From: Gaetbulibacter_A sp043876815
GTDB taxonomy: Bacteria; Bacteroidota; Bacteroidia; Flavobacteriales; Flavobacteriaceae
DNA: 64,000 nt
Reading direction: 5' to 3'
Assembly: GCF_043876815.1 (NCBI RefSeq)
Contig: NZ_JBAWKA010000001.1
Coordinates: 1-64,000, forward strand
Part shown: piece after piece, positions 16,670-25,500 of the stretch
Layout: every line of letters starts with the position of its first letter
Position numbering within the stretch: position 1 is the first letter of the stretch
Made by a program: the position numbers and the translations under genes
The notes under the pieces: generated by a model
The model's database searches: none
What the model saw: only the letters and a program-made list of their open reading frames with translations
What the model was told of the DNA's origin: nothing

Positions 16670-18022
16670 ATGTTAAGTAGGAAAAACATCAGTTCGGTTA
16701 TTTTTTTCATTATCATACTGTTGCTGTGGCAATGTAAAGGCAATGAGGAAGAAGATATCCGATTAATCACCTTTAAAGGATCAAACGTAGTACGTTTTCT
16801 AGATTATAGCACTAGTTTTTCCCCATTGGATAGCCTTGGATATGGTAGCTTTTTGACGCGGAAAGGAGATTTCCTTGCCACCGACAAGTTTGTTATTCCT
16901 GTCAGTATGGAATTGCCAGACACTCTGAATATTCAGCAGTTAGATTCATTGTTGTTTATCAATAATCAATTAACCGGGATTTCCATTGGTACGAATAGGC
17001 CGCCACGATCTTTTTTTAATCAACTTTCAGAAGACGAAATTTTAAATTTAAAAACGATTCAATTTGCGAACCCTATTGCCGATTCCATAAGGCCACACTT
17101 AAAAAGAATGGCGCTTATAAATCCTGATGTTGACTTGGTTTATTTTTCTGAGATGGACTCAATAGCCGATCTAAATAAAGATTTGCTGTGGGTTTCTAAA
17201 AATTTTAACCCTCGGGCTTTATTAATTGAAAGTGAAATAGATTCTATTTCCTTTTCCATACTTTCTAAATTTCCGTCTTTAAAAACCCTGATGATTGCGA
17301 TTCCAATAAGGGGTAATGGTTACTTTCCGCACCTTCCTCATTTGAAAGAGATAATTCTTGTTAATATCGGAGACAGTACTTTCATTGATTCCCAATTTTT
17401 TAGAGAAAACCCTGATTTAGAGCGTTTAAAAATTATTGATTACGAAGAAGGGGATATTGATTGGTCTTCATTAAATATGTTGAAAAAGCTAAAAAGCCTT
17501 CACATTGAATCGGATAGTATAAATATTAATGTAGTACATGAGTATCATCCCGGCCTTAAGTTCCTGGATTTGAGACTCAATAAGCAAAGGCTTTTTAATT
17601 CAGGCACCTTTAAGAAAAACAAACTTAAATGGCTTTCACTTTATCTAGCTGATGATCCTTTTATGGAACAAAATTCTAAAGTTTTTCAGGATTCGTTTCC
17701 TGAATTGGAATATCTGGAATTTGAAAATACGGATAGCCTATTGGATTACAGTAATTTCAAAAACCTAAAAAACTTAAAATACCTTGTTGTTTCAGGTAAA
17801 GTAGGGTTAGATTCAACGCTCCATAATTTGGATCATCTTCGTTACCTCTCTCTTTCTGATGATTTTTTAAAGGATTCAGTTAATGTGGCGAATGTAAAAA
17901 AGGCATTGCCAAATACTATCATTGCTCCAAATTCTGGAGCTTGTATGGGGTCGGGTTGGTTGCTACTTATCATTCCTTTGGCTGGTCTATGGTTTTATTT
18001 TTTAAAGCCAAAAAAAACATAG
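16670..18022 (+). CDS. leucine-rich-repeat-like lipoprotein with C-terminal membrane anchor
   Basis: 450 residues. Lipoprotein signal (IIILLLWQC). Residues about 170-425 carry irregular leucine-rich units: LKTLMIAIPIRG, HLKEIILVNIGD, LKKLKSLHIESDS, LKFLDLRLN, LKWLSLYLADD, LEYLEFENTD, LKNLKYLVVSG, LDHLRYLSLSDD. The end has a hydrophobic helix (GWLLLIIPLAGLWFYFL) before a basic tail. A periplasmic binding role is inferred. One of only two plus-strand genes in the array; 6 bp before the CPBP gene, so probably an operon. Confidence 0.8.
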   Translation: MLSRKNISSVIFFIIILLLWQCKGNEEEDIRLITFKGSNVVRFLDYSTSFSPLDSLGYGSFLTRKGDFLATDKFVIPVSMELPDTLNIQQLDSLLFINNQLTGISIGTNRPPRSFFNQLSEDEILNLKTIQFANPIADSIRPHLKRMALINPDVDLVYFSEMDSIADLNKDLLWVSKNFNPRALLIESEIDSISFSILSKFPSLKTLMIAIPIRGNGYFPHLPHLKEIILVNIGDSTFIDSQFFRENPDLERLKIIDYEEGDIDWSSLNMLKKLKSLHIESDSININVVHEYHPGLKFLDLRLNKQRLFNSGTFKKNKLKWLSLYLADDPFMEQNSKVFQDSFPELEYLEFENTDSLLDYSNFKNLKNLKYLVVSGKVGLDSTLHNLDHLRYLSLSDDFLKDSVNVANVKKALPNTIIAPNSGACMGSGWLLLIIPLAGLWFYFLKPKKT

Positions 18023-18028
18023 GTCTAA

Positions 18029-18664
18029 ATGATTGAAAAATCTAAAAGAATTCCTTTTAAATCCCTCGCTCTTACCGGTTCTTTATGGGTTTTTTCTTTG
18101 TTTATCAATTTTGATTTTCCCATTAAGGCAATTGCTTTATTTGGTTTGATAATGGCAGGATTCTGGATATATTCTATTTATAGAGACATCCCAGGAGCCG
18201 TTTTTTCTCCATGTTTATGGCGTTTTAAGAAGTCATTTAACTGGATTTTGATAGCCATTATTTTGTCCTTAATGTTTGCTATTTATTCACGAATAGAAGA
18301 TGGCTTGCCGGCTATACCATCAAAAATAGGTTCATTTGTAATAGTAGCTGTTCTAATCGGTTTTATTGAGGAGGTAGTATTCAGGGGATTTGTACAGGGA
18401 GGCGCGCAGCCATGGAACCAAATGGGAGCTATAGCATTGGCATCCGTTTCCCACGCTGGTTACAAAGCAATGTTATTTGTATTCCCATTACAGCATCTTA
18501 ACAACAGCGCATTAGAATTATTTGGATATACATTTTTGGCGGGTCTGATTTTAGGCTATTCCCGTCATGTTACAGGATCTTTGTGGCCAGCGATTTTGGC
18601 ACATTGTTTTTTTGACTTTTGGTTATATATGGAACAATCTTCTGCCCCTTGGTGGGTATGGTGA
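18029..18664 (+). CDS. CPBP-family intramembrane metalloprotease
   Basis: 211 residues with about six membrane helices. CPBP (CAAX prenyl protease/bacteriocin-processing) motifs are in order: EEVVFRGF (EExxxR, about residues 116-123), SHAGYKAM (about 140-147) and HCFFDFW (about 193-199). These enzymes cleave within the membrane; some give bacteriocin self-immunity or act in defence. Follows the LRR lipoprotein by 6 bp on the plus strand, suggesting paired function. Downstream TTATGTTATGTTGTAATTCC shows no clear terminator. Confidence 0.85.
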   Translation: MIEKSKRIPFKSLALTGSLWVFSLFINFDFPIKAIALFGLIMAGFWIYSIYRDIPGAVFSPCLWRFKKSFNWILIAIILSLMFAIYSRIEDGLPAIPSKIGSFVIVAVLIGFIEEVVFRGFVQGGAQPWNQMGAIALASVSHAGYKAMLFVFPLQHLNNSALELFGYTFLAGLILGYSRHVTGSLWPAILAHCFFDFWLYMEQSSAPWWVW

Positions 18665-18725
18665 ATTAAATACATTATGTTATGTTGTAATTCCTTCCAG
18701 AACTATCGGATTTTAATTTTATAGG

Positions 18726-18857
18726 CTACAACCATTTCATTATCATATTAGAACTTGTCTCTTTTTATTTTTTAAGGAAATCTCTCAATAATTTGTTGAC
18801 TTTCCAAAAACACCTAAACCTTTGTGTTAGAAATTTCTTGAGCTATTATTTAAATAT
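18726..18857 (-). repeat. degenerate attC-like site
   Basis: Begins GGCTACAACC (like GGCTACAACG cassette ends) and ends TATTTAAATATTGTTGTGAGC, in front of the GTTATTTT box at 18,866. The interior has diverged beyond recognition. Confidence 0.45.
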
Positions 18858-18869
18858 TGTTGTGAGCAG

Positions 18870-19694
18870 TTATTTTCTCACTATATCATTCTTTTTTAGC
18901 TCTGTACTTTTATAACCTTCTTTAAATTCGAATGGAATAGATTTTAATCCTTCATTACGATTTACAGGTATTAAACAACTAAAATGTAAATGTTCAATAT
19001 CTGTTTGACCTGTTCGACCCGACAAGGCAATTGGCTGCCCACTAACAACTTCATCCCCAACTTTAACAAGACTTCCATTTTTTACTAAGTGGACGTATTG
19101 AGTAAATAAACCTGATTTCGGTTCATAAATCGTTACATAATTGCCATATAGTTTCCATTTATCTCCTTTGCCACCAAATTTATATTTATCTACAACACCT
19201 ACAATAAAACCATTTGTTGCAGAACAAATAGTGTCTTTTATCTTTAAATCAAAATCTAGTGCATATCTCGACCAATCTGAACTATGAGTATAATTGGTGT
19301 TATTTCCTTGTATAATTTTATATTCTTTATTAATTGGAAAAGGTAGTTCAAGTTTTATTTGTTCTATCTTTTTAGAAAGACTTCCTAAACGTGAACTAAA
19401 AGTAATTTCGTTTTTGATTTTCTTTACTTCTGAAAAGATAATTATAGTATCTGATTTACTTTTTAATTCTATTGGATTTACTCGATTAAATCTATTTTGC
19501 AATTCAACATCATTATTAAACATCCATACCCTTAACGGACAATTTAATGGATTTTGAATTTCAATTTTTAACTTGCCATTTTCAATACTGTACGATTTAA
19601 AATATTCATATTGCGAAAATTTTTCACTTGGTAATCTTGTTGTGTTACAACTTATAGTTATGAATAATAATATGATTACAAATACTCTGTTCAT
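18870..19694 (-). CDS. M23-like peptidase domain lipoprotein
   Basis: 274 residues. Lipoprotein signal ending LFITISC. N-terminal beta-rich region, then an M23/LysM-type endopeptidase fold (about 145-255): WSRYALDFD, NGFIVGVVDKYK, GNYVTIYEP, QYVHLVKNGSLVKVGDEV, GQPIALSGRTG and EHLHFS (HxH). The first zinc His of the usual HxxxD motif is replaced (RYALD), so activity may be reduced or use other ligands; many flavobacterial members share this. Overlaps the next gene by 4 bp (ATGA), implying translational coupling. The stop lies at the GTTATTTT box. Confidence 0.78.
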   Translation of the reverse strand: MNRVFVIILLFITISCNTTRLPSEKFSQYEYFKSYSIENGKLKIEIQNPLNCPLRVWMFNNDVELQNRFNRVNPIELKSKSDTIIIFSEVKKIKNEITFSSRLGSLSKKIEQIKLELPFPINKEYKIIQGNNTNYTHSSDWSRYALDFDLKIKDTICSATNGFIVGVVDKYKFGGKGDKWKLYGNYVTIYEPKSGLFTQYVHLVKNGSLVKVGDEVVSGQPIALSGRTGQTDIEHLHFSCLIPVNRNEGLKSIPFEFKEGYKSTELKKNDIVRK

Positions 19695-21679
19695 TTATTG
19701 TTTTCTAACACCATGTTTTCCAATTTTTCCCTTGCCTTAGAAAAGTGATCAAGTAGATTGGGTATCTTATGATTTCCATAAGCTTGTTTCATTCTTTGCT
19801 CTGAAAAGTCTAATATTTTCAGAAGCTTTTTGGCAGCATCAGCTTTAGCTTCAGGCATCGTACTGCCCACTTCATTGAACCATATAGGCGAGCTCTCTGC
19901 AAATGCATAACTGTCCATCATAGGCCATTCAGAGTTGTTGCCTATAACTCGTGCAGTAACCCAACCACCTTTCGGAATATTAATGGTACCTGAATAGGTT
20001 TCCGAATGACCATTCTTACTTTTTCTGGTGTCGACAACAACGCCATTAACATAAATCTCAACGTTGTTGTATGGAACGGTAGAATGAACTAATACCTTCC
20101 ATTTCGCCTTATTTTTTTTGGTATTAATAACATCACCTACCTCATAATCGGCTACCGTAAACAAGAGTTGCGGACCGTTACTAATAAAGCTTCTTCCGTT
20201 CTTGATGGCTTTTAGGTAACTGCCGAGGGTTAATTCCCCTTCTGGTTTAACATAGAGTCTTGTTGCGCCTATAGCCATGGTTCTATAAAGATCATTCATA
20301 ACATCGCTACCGGCAGATAGAGCCAACGGGATACCCAGGTTAAGAATTTCGTGCCATAAAGCAGCCGTTCCTATTTCATCAGTCCATAAGCATCCAAGTT
20401 CTAAAATATCCACTTCTCCCATAACAGCATCCGCTACAAATCCTGTGGGTATTGTGCGTCCGGCTCCTTCTTTAAAGGGCTCTTTTACCGACACAGGATG
20501 CACATAGCCTCCTAATCCATCTTGTTTACGGCCAAAACGCAATGCCTCTGCATTCGGTATGTCGTCTGTTCCATAAATATCATAACCCGGACCCCAAACC
20601 CATGGCCAGTATAGCGCTTTAGTTCCAATAAGATTTAAGTGGCCAAAAAAGTGGGAACGTACTTCTTGCCCAAAATAGATCATGGGTAGTTCTTTGTGTT
20701 GCCACCCAAAAAGGTCTTCTTCAAGAAACCTATTTCCCAGATTAGCCACCAGTGGAAAAGCCATATCAATACCTTCAGCTTTAAGGTCTAAAAGGATATC
20801 TTCCGGATCTAATCGGTTAGTTCCTCCATAATTAAGATGAAAATGGGTGTCTGCGGCATACCAGCCATCTTTCTTAGCATCCCAAATCTTATTTAAATTA
20901 ATTTCAATGTCCTGACTACCTTCTTCTAATTTAATTTCTCGTACCTGTTCAATTGTAGAAAAGCCATGTATAACGCGAATCTTAAGATTTCCAACAGGAG
21001 CTTCGACCATTATTTCTCCAGGTGAATAGAAAAAAACAATCCCATTTTGTCCTTCAGAATGAATGATGCCAGATTCAGGAATAATCGGATGTCCGTTTTC
21101 GTCTGTAATGCTCATTCTAACGGCATCTATGTTTTCATCCACTCGAGTGGTAATTTTAAGTTTACCTGTCGCGGTTCCCCAATTCCATTTACTAATGGGC
21201 AGTAATTCAGTTGAACCCCCGTTTACAGCTATTCTTTTTATTTCAGAAGATTCATTTTTGTTGTTTTCTGAGAAATAAACCCAGCGACCATCATAGCTAA
21301 ATTTTGGCGATAGGGGAAGTCCTCTACTTTTGGTAAGCAGCATTTTACTCTCAGGCATTGAGATATTTAACAAGCGAAGCTCATAATTATCTCCATTTGG
21401 CCAAGTATAAGCAAGAGTAGTGTTATCCTTTGATAATGAAAAAGCCACTTGAGACATAAAATTTTCTTCAACCAATGCCGTACTGGTATTAGTTTCTAAA
21501 TCTAACAACTTCACGGAATCATATGAAAACCCTGTTTTATGGATATAAACCACTTGATTACCGTCATCAGTTGGAACAGGGAGGCGCTCAAGGCTATTTT
21601 CTTTGGTTAGAATATGGCTTTCCTGTGTTTTGATATTAATTTTCCAAAGATCAAAAGAACCGTTTTTTGCTGAAGCCAT
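19691..21679 (-). CDS. CehA/McbA-type metallohydrolase, N-terminally truncated
   Basis: 662 residues. The start lies in the middle of a TolB-like propeller (ASAKNGSFDLWKIN, SKDNTTLAYTWPNGDNYELR, SYDGRWVYFSE) and has no signal peptide, whereas relatives are exported and longer. The second half is a PHP-type hydrolase (CehA/McbA): ADTHFHLNYGG, SAGSDVMND, TRLYVKPEG, NGRSFISNGPQL. A TAA codon and the terminator of the upstream gene lie directly before the ATG, so the 5' part seems lost to a rearrangement. Overlaps the M23 gene by 4 bp. Probably inactive in export; confidence in function is moderate. Confidence 0.75.
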   Translation of the reverse strand: MASAKNGSFDLWKINIKTQESHILTKENSLERLPVPTDDGNQVVYIHKTGFSYDSVKLLDLETNTSTALVEENFMSQVAFSLSKDNTTLAYTWPNGDNYELRLLNISMPESKMLLTKSRGLPLSPKFSYDGRWVYFSENNKNESSEIKRIAVNGGSTELLPISKWNWGTATGKLKITTRVDENIDAVRMSITDENGHPIIPESGIIHSEGQNGIVFFYSPGEIMVEAPVGNLKIRVIHGFSTIEQVREIKLEEGSQDIEINLNKIWDAKKDGWYAADTHFHLNYGGTNRLDPEDILLDLKAEGIDMAFPLVANLGNRFLEEDLFGWQHKELPMIYFGQEVRSHFFGHLNLIGTKALYWPWVWGPGYDIYGTDDIPNAEALRFGRKQDGLGGYVHPVSVKEPFKEGAGRTIPTGFVADAVMGEVDILELGCLWTDEIGTAALWHEILNLGIPLALSAGSDVMNDLYRTMAIGATRLYVKPEGELTLGSYLKAIKNGRSFISNGPQLLFTVADYEVGDVINTKKNKAKWKVLVHSTVPYNNVEIYVNGVVVDTRKSKNGHSETYSGTINIPKGGWVTARVIGNNSEWPMMDSYAFAESSPIWFNEVGSTMPEAKADAAKKLLKILDFSEQRMKQAYGNHKIPNLLDHFSKAREKLENMVLENNK

Positions 21680-21684
21680 AAATT

Positions 21685-21710
21685 AAAGCCGGTATAAAGT
21701 ACCGGCTTTA
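21685..21710 (-). terminator. hairpin terminator overlapping the stop of 21708-22223
   Basis: Perfect stem AAAGCCGGTA / TACCGGCTTT with a 5-nt loop; on the minus strand it is followed by TTAATTT. It sits between 21,708-22,223 and the truncated hydrolase and would insulate the latter. Confidence 0.7.
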
Positions 21711-22223
21711 TAGTTCGTTCTCTTTTAAATCTTTAGCTAAACTTGCGATTTTTAATTTTTTATTTCGCTTTATATAATCTAAATCGGCTGGATTGTCAAC
21801 CATTAGTTGGCGGTTGTAGTAATTAATATGTTCAAAAATTGCGAAAATATTGGTCAAGATCCCATACAAAATCAAGTTTTCAGGAATTATTACCCAGTTA
21901 TTTTGATACAATTGAATTGCAAATATTATTGGAATCAAAGTAATTAATATCAAATTTATTTTTTTAGAACTCCTGAAAATTGTTAGGTTTTTTTCCTGAT
22001 TAATGGGCTTCCCCATCAACCTATATAATTTTAATTTCCAATAGTGCTGACCTTGAATGAGTATTATTATACAAACTAAAATTCCATACAATAGAAAAAA
22101 TATGTCTACAAATAAGTTATTAAGGATGAGATAAACTAATATCGCTGGAAAAGTCACAAAAGCATGAAATCTTTCCATGGGATAGTAACTCTTTAATCTT
22201 TTAATCAGTTTTTGTTTGCTCAT
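21708..22223 (-). CDS. four-helix integral membrane hypothetical protein
   Basis: 171 residues with about four hydrophobic segments (AFVTFPAILVYLIL, VDIFFLLYGILVCIIILIQG, KINLILITLIPIIFAIQLY, NLILYGILTNIFAIF), basic N-terminus (KQKLIKRLKSYY), and a charged cytosolic tail. It resembles small flavobacterial membrane proteins without known role. No attC on either side; a hairpin terminator overlaps its stop. Confidence 0.68.
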   Translation of the reverse strand: MSKQKLIKRLKSYYPMERFHAFVTFPAILVYLILNNLFVDIFFLLYGILVCIIILIQGQHYWKLKLYRLMGKPINQEKNLTIFRSSKKINLILITLIPIIFAIQLYQNNWVIIPENLILYGILTNIFAIFEHINYYNRQLMVDNPADLDYIKRNKKLKIASLAKDLKENEL

Positions 22224-22344
22224 GTTTATTTGCGGCTTTTACCTATCGGTTTGGCTTTGAACAGTTGGGGGATTTTATACTTTTACCTTTCAGTTTAGCG
22301 TCAACCTTTATTTTATTGTTTCGTTTTATTAGTTTTGCTCCAAT

Positions 22345-23451
22345 TTATTTTATTCGTGTTCTATAATACAAGTTCCAAGTTCCAGAATTCGATTCAATAA
22401 TGTCTGGAAAACCATCGCCATCCACATCTCCTATTTCTATGTTATAGGTATCGTCCTTTAAATCTTCTCTCAAACCAATTTCTTTAAACCCGCCATTTTT
22501 TTGTCCCAAATGAACAAAATTTCGTTCTTCTGAATTTCCCTCAACGATGTCTAAATAACCATCTTGATTTAAATCTGTTATCTTAATGGATGATGTATTC
22601 CGCGGTGTTTTAAAATTAAAAATGCGATAAAAACTCAAATTTTTATCGCCAAAGTAAATACTGTTTTTAGAACCCAAATTTCCTGTTACAATATCCAAGA
22701 ATCCATCTTTATCAAAATCGCCAATATCGATTGAACGCGTTTCATCTTCTTCATTACCAAACTCAATGATATTTATATAACGCTGTTTTCCGTCGTTGAT
22801 ATAAACTTTATTTTTATTTTGTCTCTCGGCAGTTACTAAGTCCAAAAATCCGTCTTTGTTAATGTCTACTACTTTAGTTTGTATGGTTTGGTCAGATTTG
22901 TTACCAAAAGTGATGGTTTTTTCAAAAGATCCCTTTCCATCATTAAGGCAAATTTCGTTTTCAGCTTTTCTATTGGAAAGTATTAAGTCCAAATCTCCAT
23001 CATTATCAATATCCGCTATTTCGAGATTTCTTGAAGGCGATTTTGATCCAAAACTAGTTTCATTGTCAAAGTTTTGGTTGGATGAACCAAAGTATATTTT
23101 ATTGGGAATGTTGTCATTGGCAACTGCAATGTCCATAAATCCATCATTGTTGAAGTCAGCACTTTTTATAGCATAGGAAGCATCAAGGAATTTTCCTAAT
23201 GGTTGTGCCACTTTAAAACCTCCCTTTCCGTCATTGTAATAAATGTAATTATGTTCTGCCCAATGTCTGCCATTTGCCACGAGTGCATCCAAATCTCCAT
23301 CCTTGTCGATGTCGAACAAGGTTATTGATGCGGTTCTATTTGATTGTGTTCCTATTGAAAAGAATCCGTCTGCGTTGAAAAATGTTGTTTCTTGGGCTAA
23401 TCCACTTTTTGTGAAAGTTAAAAGAATTAAAAATATTAAAGGTATTCGCAT
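22345..23451 (-). CDS. secreted FG-GAP/VCBS repeat protein
   Basis: 368 residues from ATG at 23,451, giving a signal peptide (IPLIFLILLTFTKSGLAQ); the frame reads on to 23,484 through the attC boundary, which I reject as a start. At least seven FG-GAP repeats with calcium-binding loops: DIDKDGDLDAL, DFNNDGFMDIA, DIDNDGDLDLI, DINKDGFLDLV, DFDKDGFLDIV, DLNQDGYLDIV, DVDGDGFPDII. This predicts a seven-bladed propeller, typical of surface or secreted binding proteins. Its 5' end GGTGCTACCAACG is a regular cassette core; the matching 3' core is not intact. Confidence 0.88.
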   Translation of the reverse strand: MRIPLIFLILLTFTKSGLAQETTFFNADGFFSIGTQSNRTASITLFDIDKDGDLDALVANGRHWAEHNYIYYNDGKGGFKVAQPLGKFLDASYAIKSADFNNDGFMDIAVANDNIPNKIYFGSSNQNFDNETSFGSKSPSRNLEIADIDNDGDLDLILSNRKAENEICLNDGKGSFEKTITFGNKSDQTIQTKVVDINKDGFLDLVTAERQNKNKVYINDGKQRYINIIEFGNEEDETRSIDIGDFDKDGFLDIVTGNLGSKNSIYFGDKNLSFYRIFNFKTPRNTSSIKITDLNQDGYLDIVEGNSEERNFVHLGQKNGGFKEIGLREDLKDDTYNIEIGDVDGDGFPDIIESNSGTWNLYYRTRIK

Positions 23452-23470
23452 TTTTTTCAAAGGTGCTACC

Positions 23471-23616
23471 AACGTTTCGTACATGTTTTGTTGCTCTACC
23501 TGCCGTAGGAAGGTGTTTATGTAACCAATTTAGAAAATAAAACCCAACCAAAGGAAAATCCACGAGGATTTTGCTAAAGGCAGGAAACTAGTAATGAATT
23601 TTATACGGCTTAAGTT
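23471..23616 (-). repeat. attC-like site with REP-like insertion (146 bp)
   Basis: AACG at 23,471. The palindromic insert CTACCTgccGTAGGaAGG (23,497-23,514) lies in the left arm; the centre GGAAAATCCacgaGGATTTT is kept. The right core has decayed to CTTAAG. About 21 bp longer than the standard site. Confidence 0.72.
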
Positions 23617-23625
23617 TCCTTTCTA

Positions 23626-24399
23626 TTAATTTTTTCGACACTTTTTTACTAATAGGCCATAGGGTGATTCCATTAAACCACTTATTTCGATTAAATGTTG
23701 CTTTCGTCTATCTGCCATTGAGATATTGAATACTAATTCCATCTGAAATTTTTTATAATATTCGCTATCTTTATTCTTTGTCCAATCAACTTGCTTTAAA
23801 GTATGAAGAACCTCAGGCCCAAGAATTTGATTTACGTATTCCAATTCTTGTATCCCTCCAAATTCAATTGAACTGTTAAACAACTCAAATATCTTTTTTA
23901 GGTTTTCATCTCTATTTTGTTGCATTTGAGCCTGTTTGTTTTCAAGTTCGCTATAATATTGAATCAGACTATTTTTTATTGTGATATCATTAAGCAACTT
24001 AAGATTTCCAGATGATATTAAATCCTTGAATGTAACGTTTCGAACCACGAAAATATCACCTCTGATAGCTACTAAAAATTTGTTTAAAAGAAAATTCTTG
24101 GTTTTTGTACCTGAATCTAATTCCAATAAAAGCTCTTTACTTATAATAATCCTTTTATTGGCTTTTTCTAAAGATTCGGAAATAAGCTGTTTGTCCATTT
24201 CAAAATCGTCTAAAATTCTTTGATAATAATTAAGTTCTGATTCTGCGTTCTTTTGATTATCATTCCAATTATTGATTGATAATGCAATTAAAATTCCTAT
24301 GACAACAAGAATAATTTCTCCGATAGCATATTTCAAATACTTTCCAGTTTTGTGTTCCAATAGTGAGTTTTGTTTAATTTTTCTAAAGAATTTTATCAT
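23626..24399 (-). CDS. DUF6090-like membrane-anchored cassette protein
   Basis: 257 residues. This is the reference copy of a paralogous family with 13 members in the window. Shared layout: a basic amphipathic N-tail (MIKFFRKIKQNSLLEHKTGK), one membrane helix with an embedded acid (YAIGEIILVVIGILIALSIN), NNWND, then about 200 variable helical residues, here including YYQRILDDFEMDKQLISE and DLISSGNLKLLND. I assign it to DUF6090 from memory of the flavobacterial family; its role is unknown. An envelope helical domain is inferred. Both cassette ends are diverged. Confidence 0.82.
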   Translation of the reverse strand: MIKFFRKIKQNSLLEHKTGKYLKYAIGEIILVVIGILIALSINNWNDNQKNAESELNYYQRILDDFEMDKQLISESLEKANKRIIISKELLLELDSGTKTKNFLLNKFLVAIRGDIFVVRNVTFKDLISSGNLKLLNDITIKNSLIQYYSELENKQAQMQQNRDENLKKIFELFNSSIEFGGIQELEYVNQILGPEVLHTLKQVDWTKNKDSEYYKKFQMELVFNISMADRRKQHLIEISGLMESPYGLLVKKCRKN

Positions 24400-24475
24400 T
24401 GGTTATTGGTTTATTGTAATGAATTATAACATCCAGATATTGCGCGTGCCACTTGAATTCTAAATATCATAAAAG

Positions 24476-24595
24476 TTTCGGCTTTGAGTAGTTGCGTGGG
24501 TTAGTTCTAAACTTTGCAAGTGAACACCAAACTAAAAATCTTCAAGGATTATCAGAAGTAGGCAAGAACAAGCAATTACTTATAGTCATTGTTCT
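24476..24595 (-). repeat. attC-like site (about 120 bp), partly decayed
   Basis: GGCTTTGAGTAGTTGCGTGG and GCAATTACTTATAGTC arms; ACTTTGCAAGTGAACACC; ends GTTCTGC where other DUF6090 cassettes have GTTGTGC. The left core AACG has become AAGT. Confidence 0.68.
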
Positions 24596-25338
24596 GCTTT
24601 CGTTATTTCTTTTTCAATTTGTTTCTGAATAATTTTCATTTTTTCCAATGCAGCTTTAACATAATTCTGAAATATGATGCGTTCAGTATAAATATGTGTC
24701 AAATAATTCATAAATCTATTATCCCTTTTTAAACCATTAAAATCATTGGGTACTTTAAAATGTGAATCATCGAATTTTCTACTCGAATCGCTACTAATAG
24801 TTTCTAAATAATCTAAAAAAACTGAATTTGTGCTTAAATATAATTGTTTCTTTAAGTCCATGGATTCAGCAACTTGTGCGTATTGAAAATCATATAAATT
24901 GACTATTTCTGATTTTAATTTATCATTTTTAATAATTTCTAATCCTTTAGATTTTAGCGATTCAAAACCCATTTTTTGAGGCCAAAAAGCATCATAACGA
25001 TTTATATCGCCAAAGATTTTTGCCATAGAAGAATCATAATTGACGGACTCGTTTTTTAAAATACTAATTAGTTGTCTGTTGTATTCAATTGATAAGGAAT
25101 CATTTTTAAGCATTCCTTGTATATTAATAATATCTGTTATGAGGTCATTATTTAGGCTTTGAAGAATTTTTAACTCTACAAAATTATCTTTTCTATTTTC
25201 ATTCCAGTTGTTAATCTGAAGCGCAATTAAAATTCCAATTACGACAAGAATAATTTCACCAATTGCATATAGAAGATATTTAGTGATCTTACTATCAGAG
25301 AGCATTTTTTGTCTAATTCTTCTAAAAAAATTTATCAT
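24586..25338 (-). CDS. DUF6090-like membrane-anchored cassette protein
   Basis: 250 residues: FFRRIRQKMLSDSKITK tail, YAIGEIILVVIGILIALQIN helix, then a variable helical region with GFESLKSKGLEIIKNDKL, the 'short residence' segment also seen in other members. Unlike neighbours it is not stopped by the conserved AAAATAAC box: the box has changed to GAAATAACG and the frame reads through it, so the last residues (ITKAEQ) are encoded by the recombination site itself and the TGA stop lies inside the attC. Confidence 0.82.
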   Translation of the reverse strand: MINFFRRIRQKMLSDSKITKYLLYAIGEIILVVIGILIALQINNWNENRKDNFVELKILQSLNNDLITDIINIQGMLKNDSLSIEYNRQLISILKNESVNYDSSMAKIFGDINRYDAFWPQKMGFESLKSKGLEIIKNDKLKSEIVNLYDFQYAQVAESMDLKKQLYLSTNSVFLDYLETISSDSSRKFDDSHFKVPNDFNGLKRDNRFMNYLTHIYTERIIFQNYVKAALEKMKIIQKQIEKEITKAEQ

Positions 25339-25364
25339 TGGCTTTTTTTGCTTTAATGAAGGCT

Positions 25365-25490
25365 AAAAGTCTGTTATATAAGTGGTTGAGTGGGTTAGCA
25401 CAAAACTTTGCGAGTACACACCAAACTGAAAATCCACAAGGATTTTCAGAACTAAGCGAGAACTAGTAATTACTTTTAGCCGTTGCTGTG
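25365..25490 (-). repeat. attC-like site (about 126 bp), left core decayed
   Basis: TTGCGAGTACACACC, centre CTGAAAATCCacaaGGATTTTCAG, GTAATTACTTTTAGCC arm, ending GCTGTGTGCAG. The left core is AAGTCT rather than AACG. Confidence 0.68.
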
Positions 25491-25500
25491 TGCAGTATTT

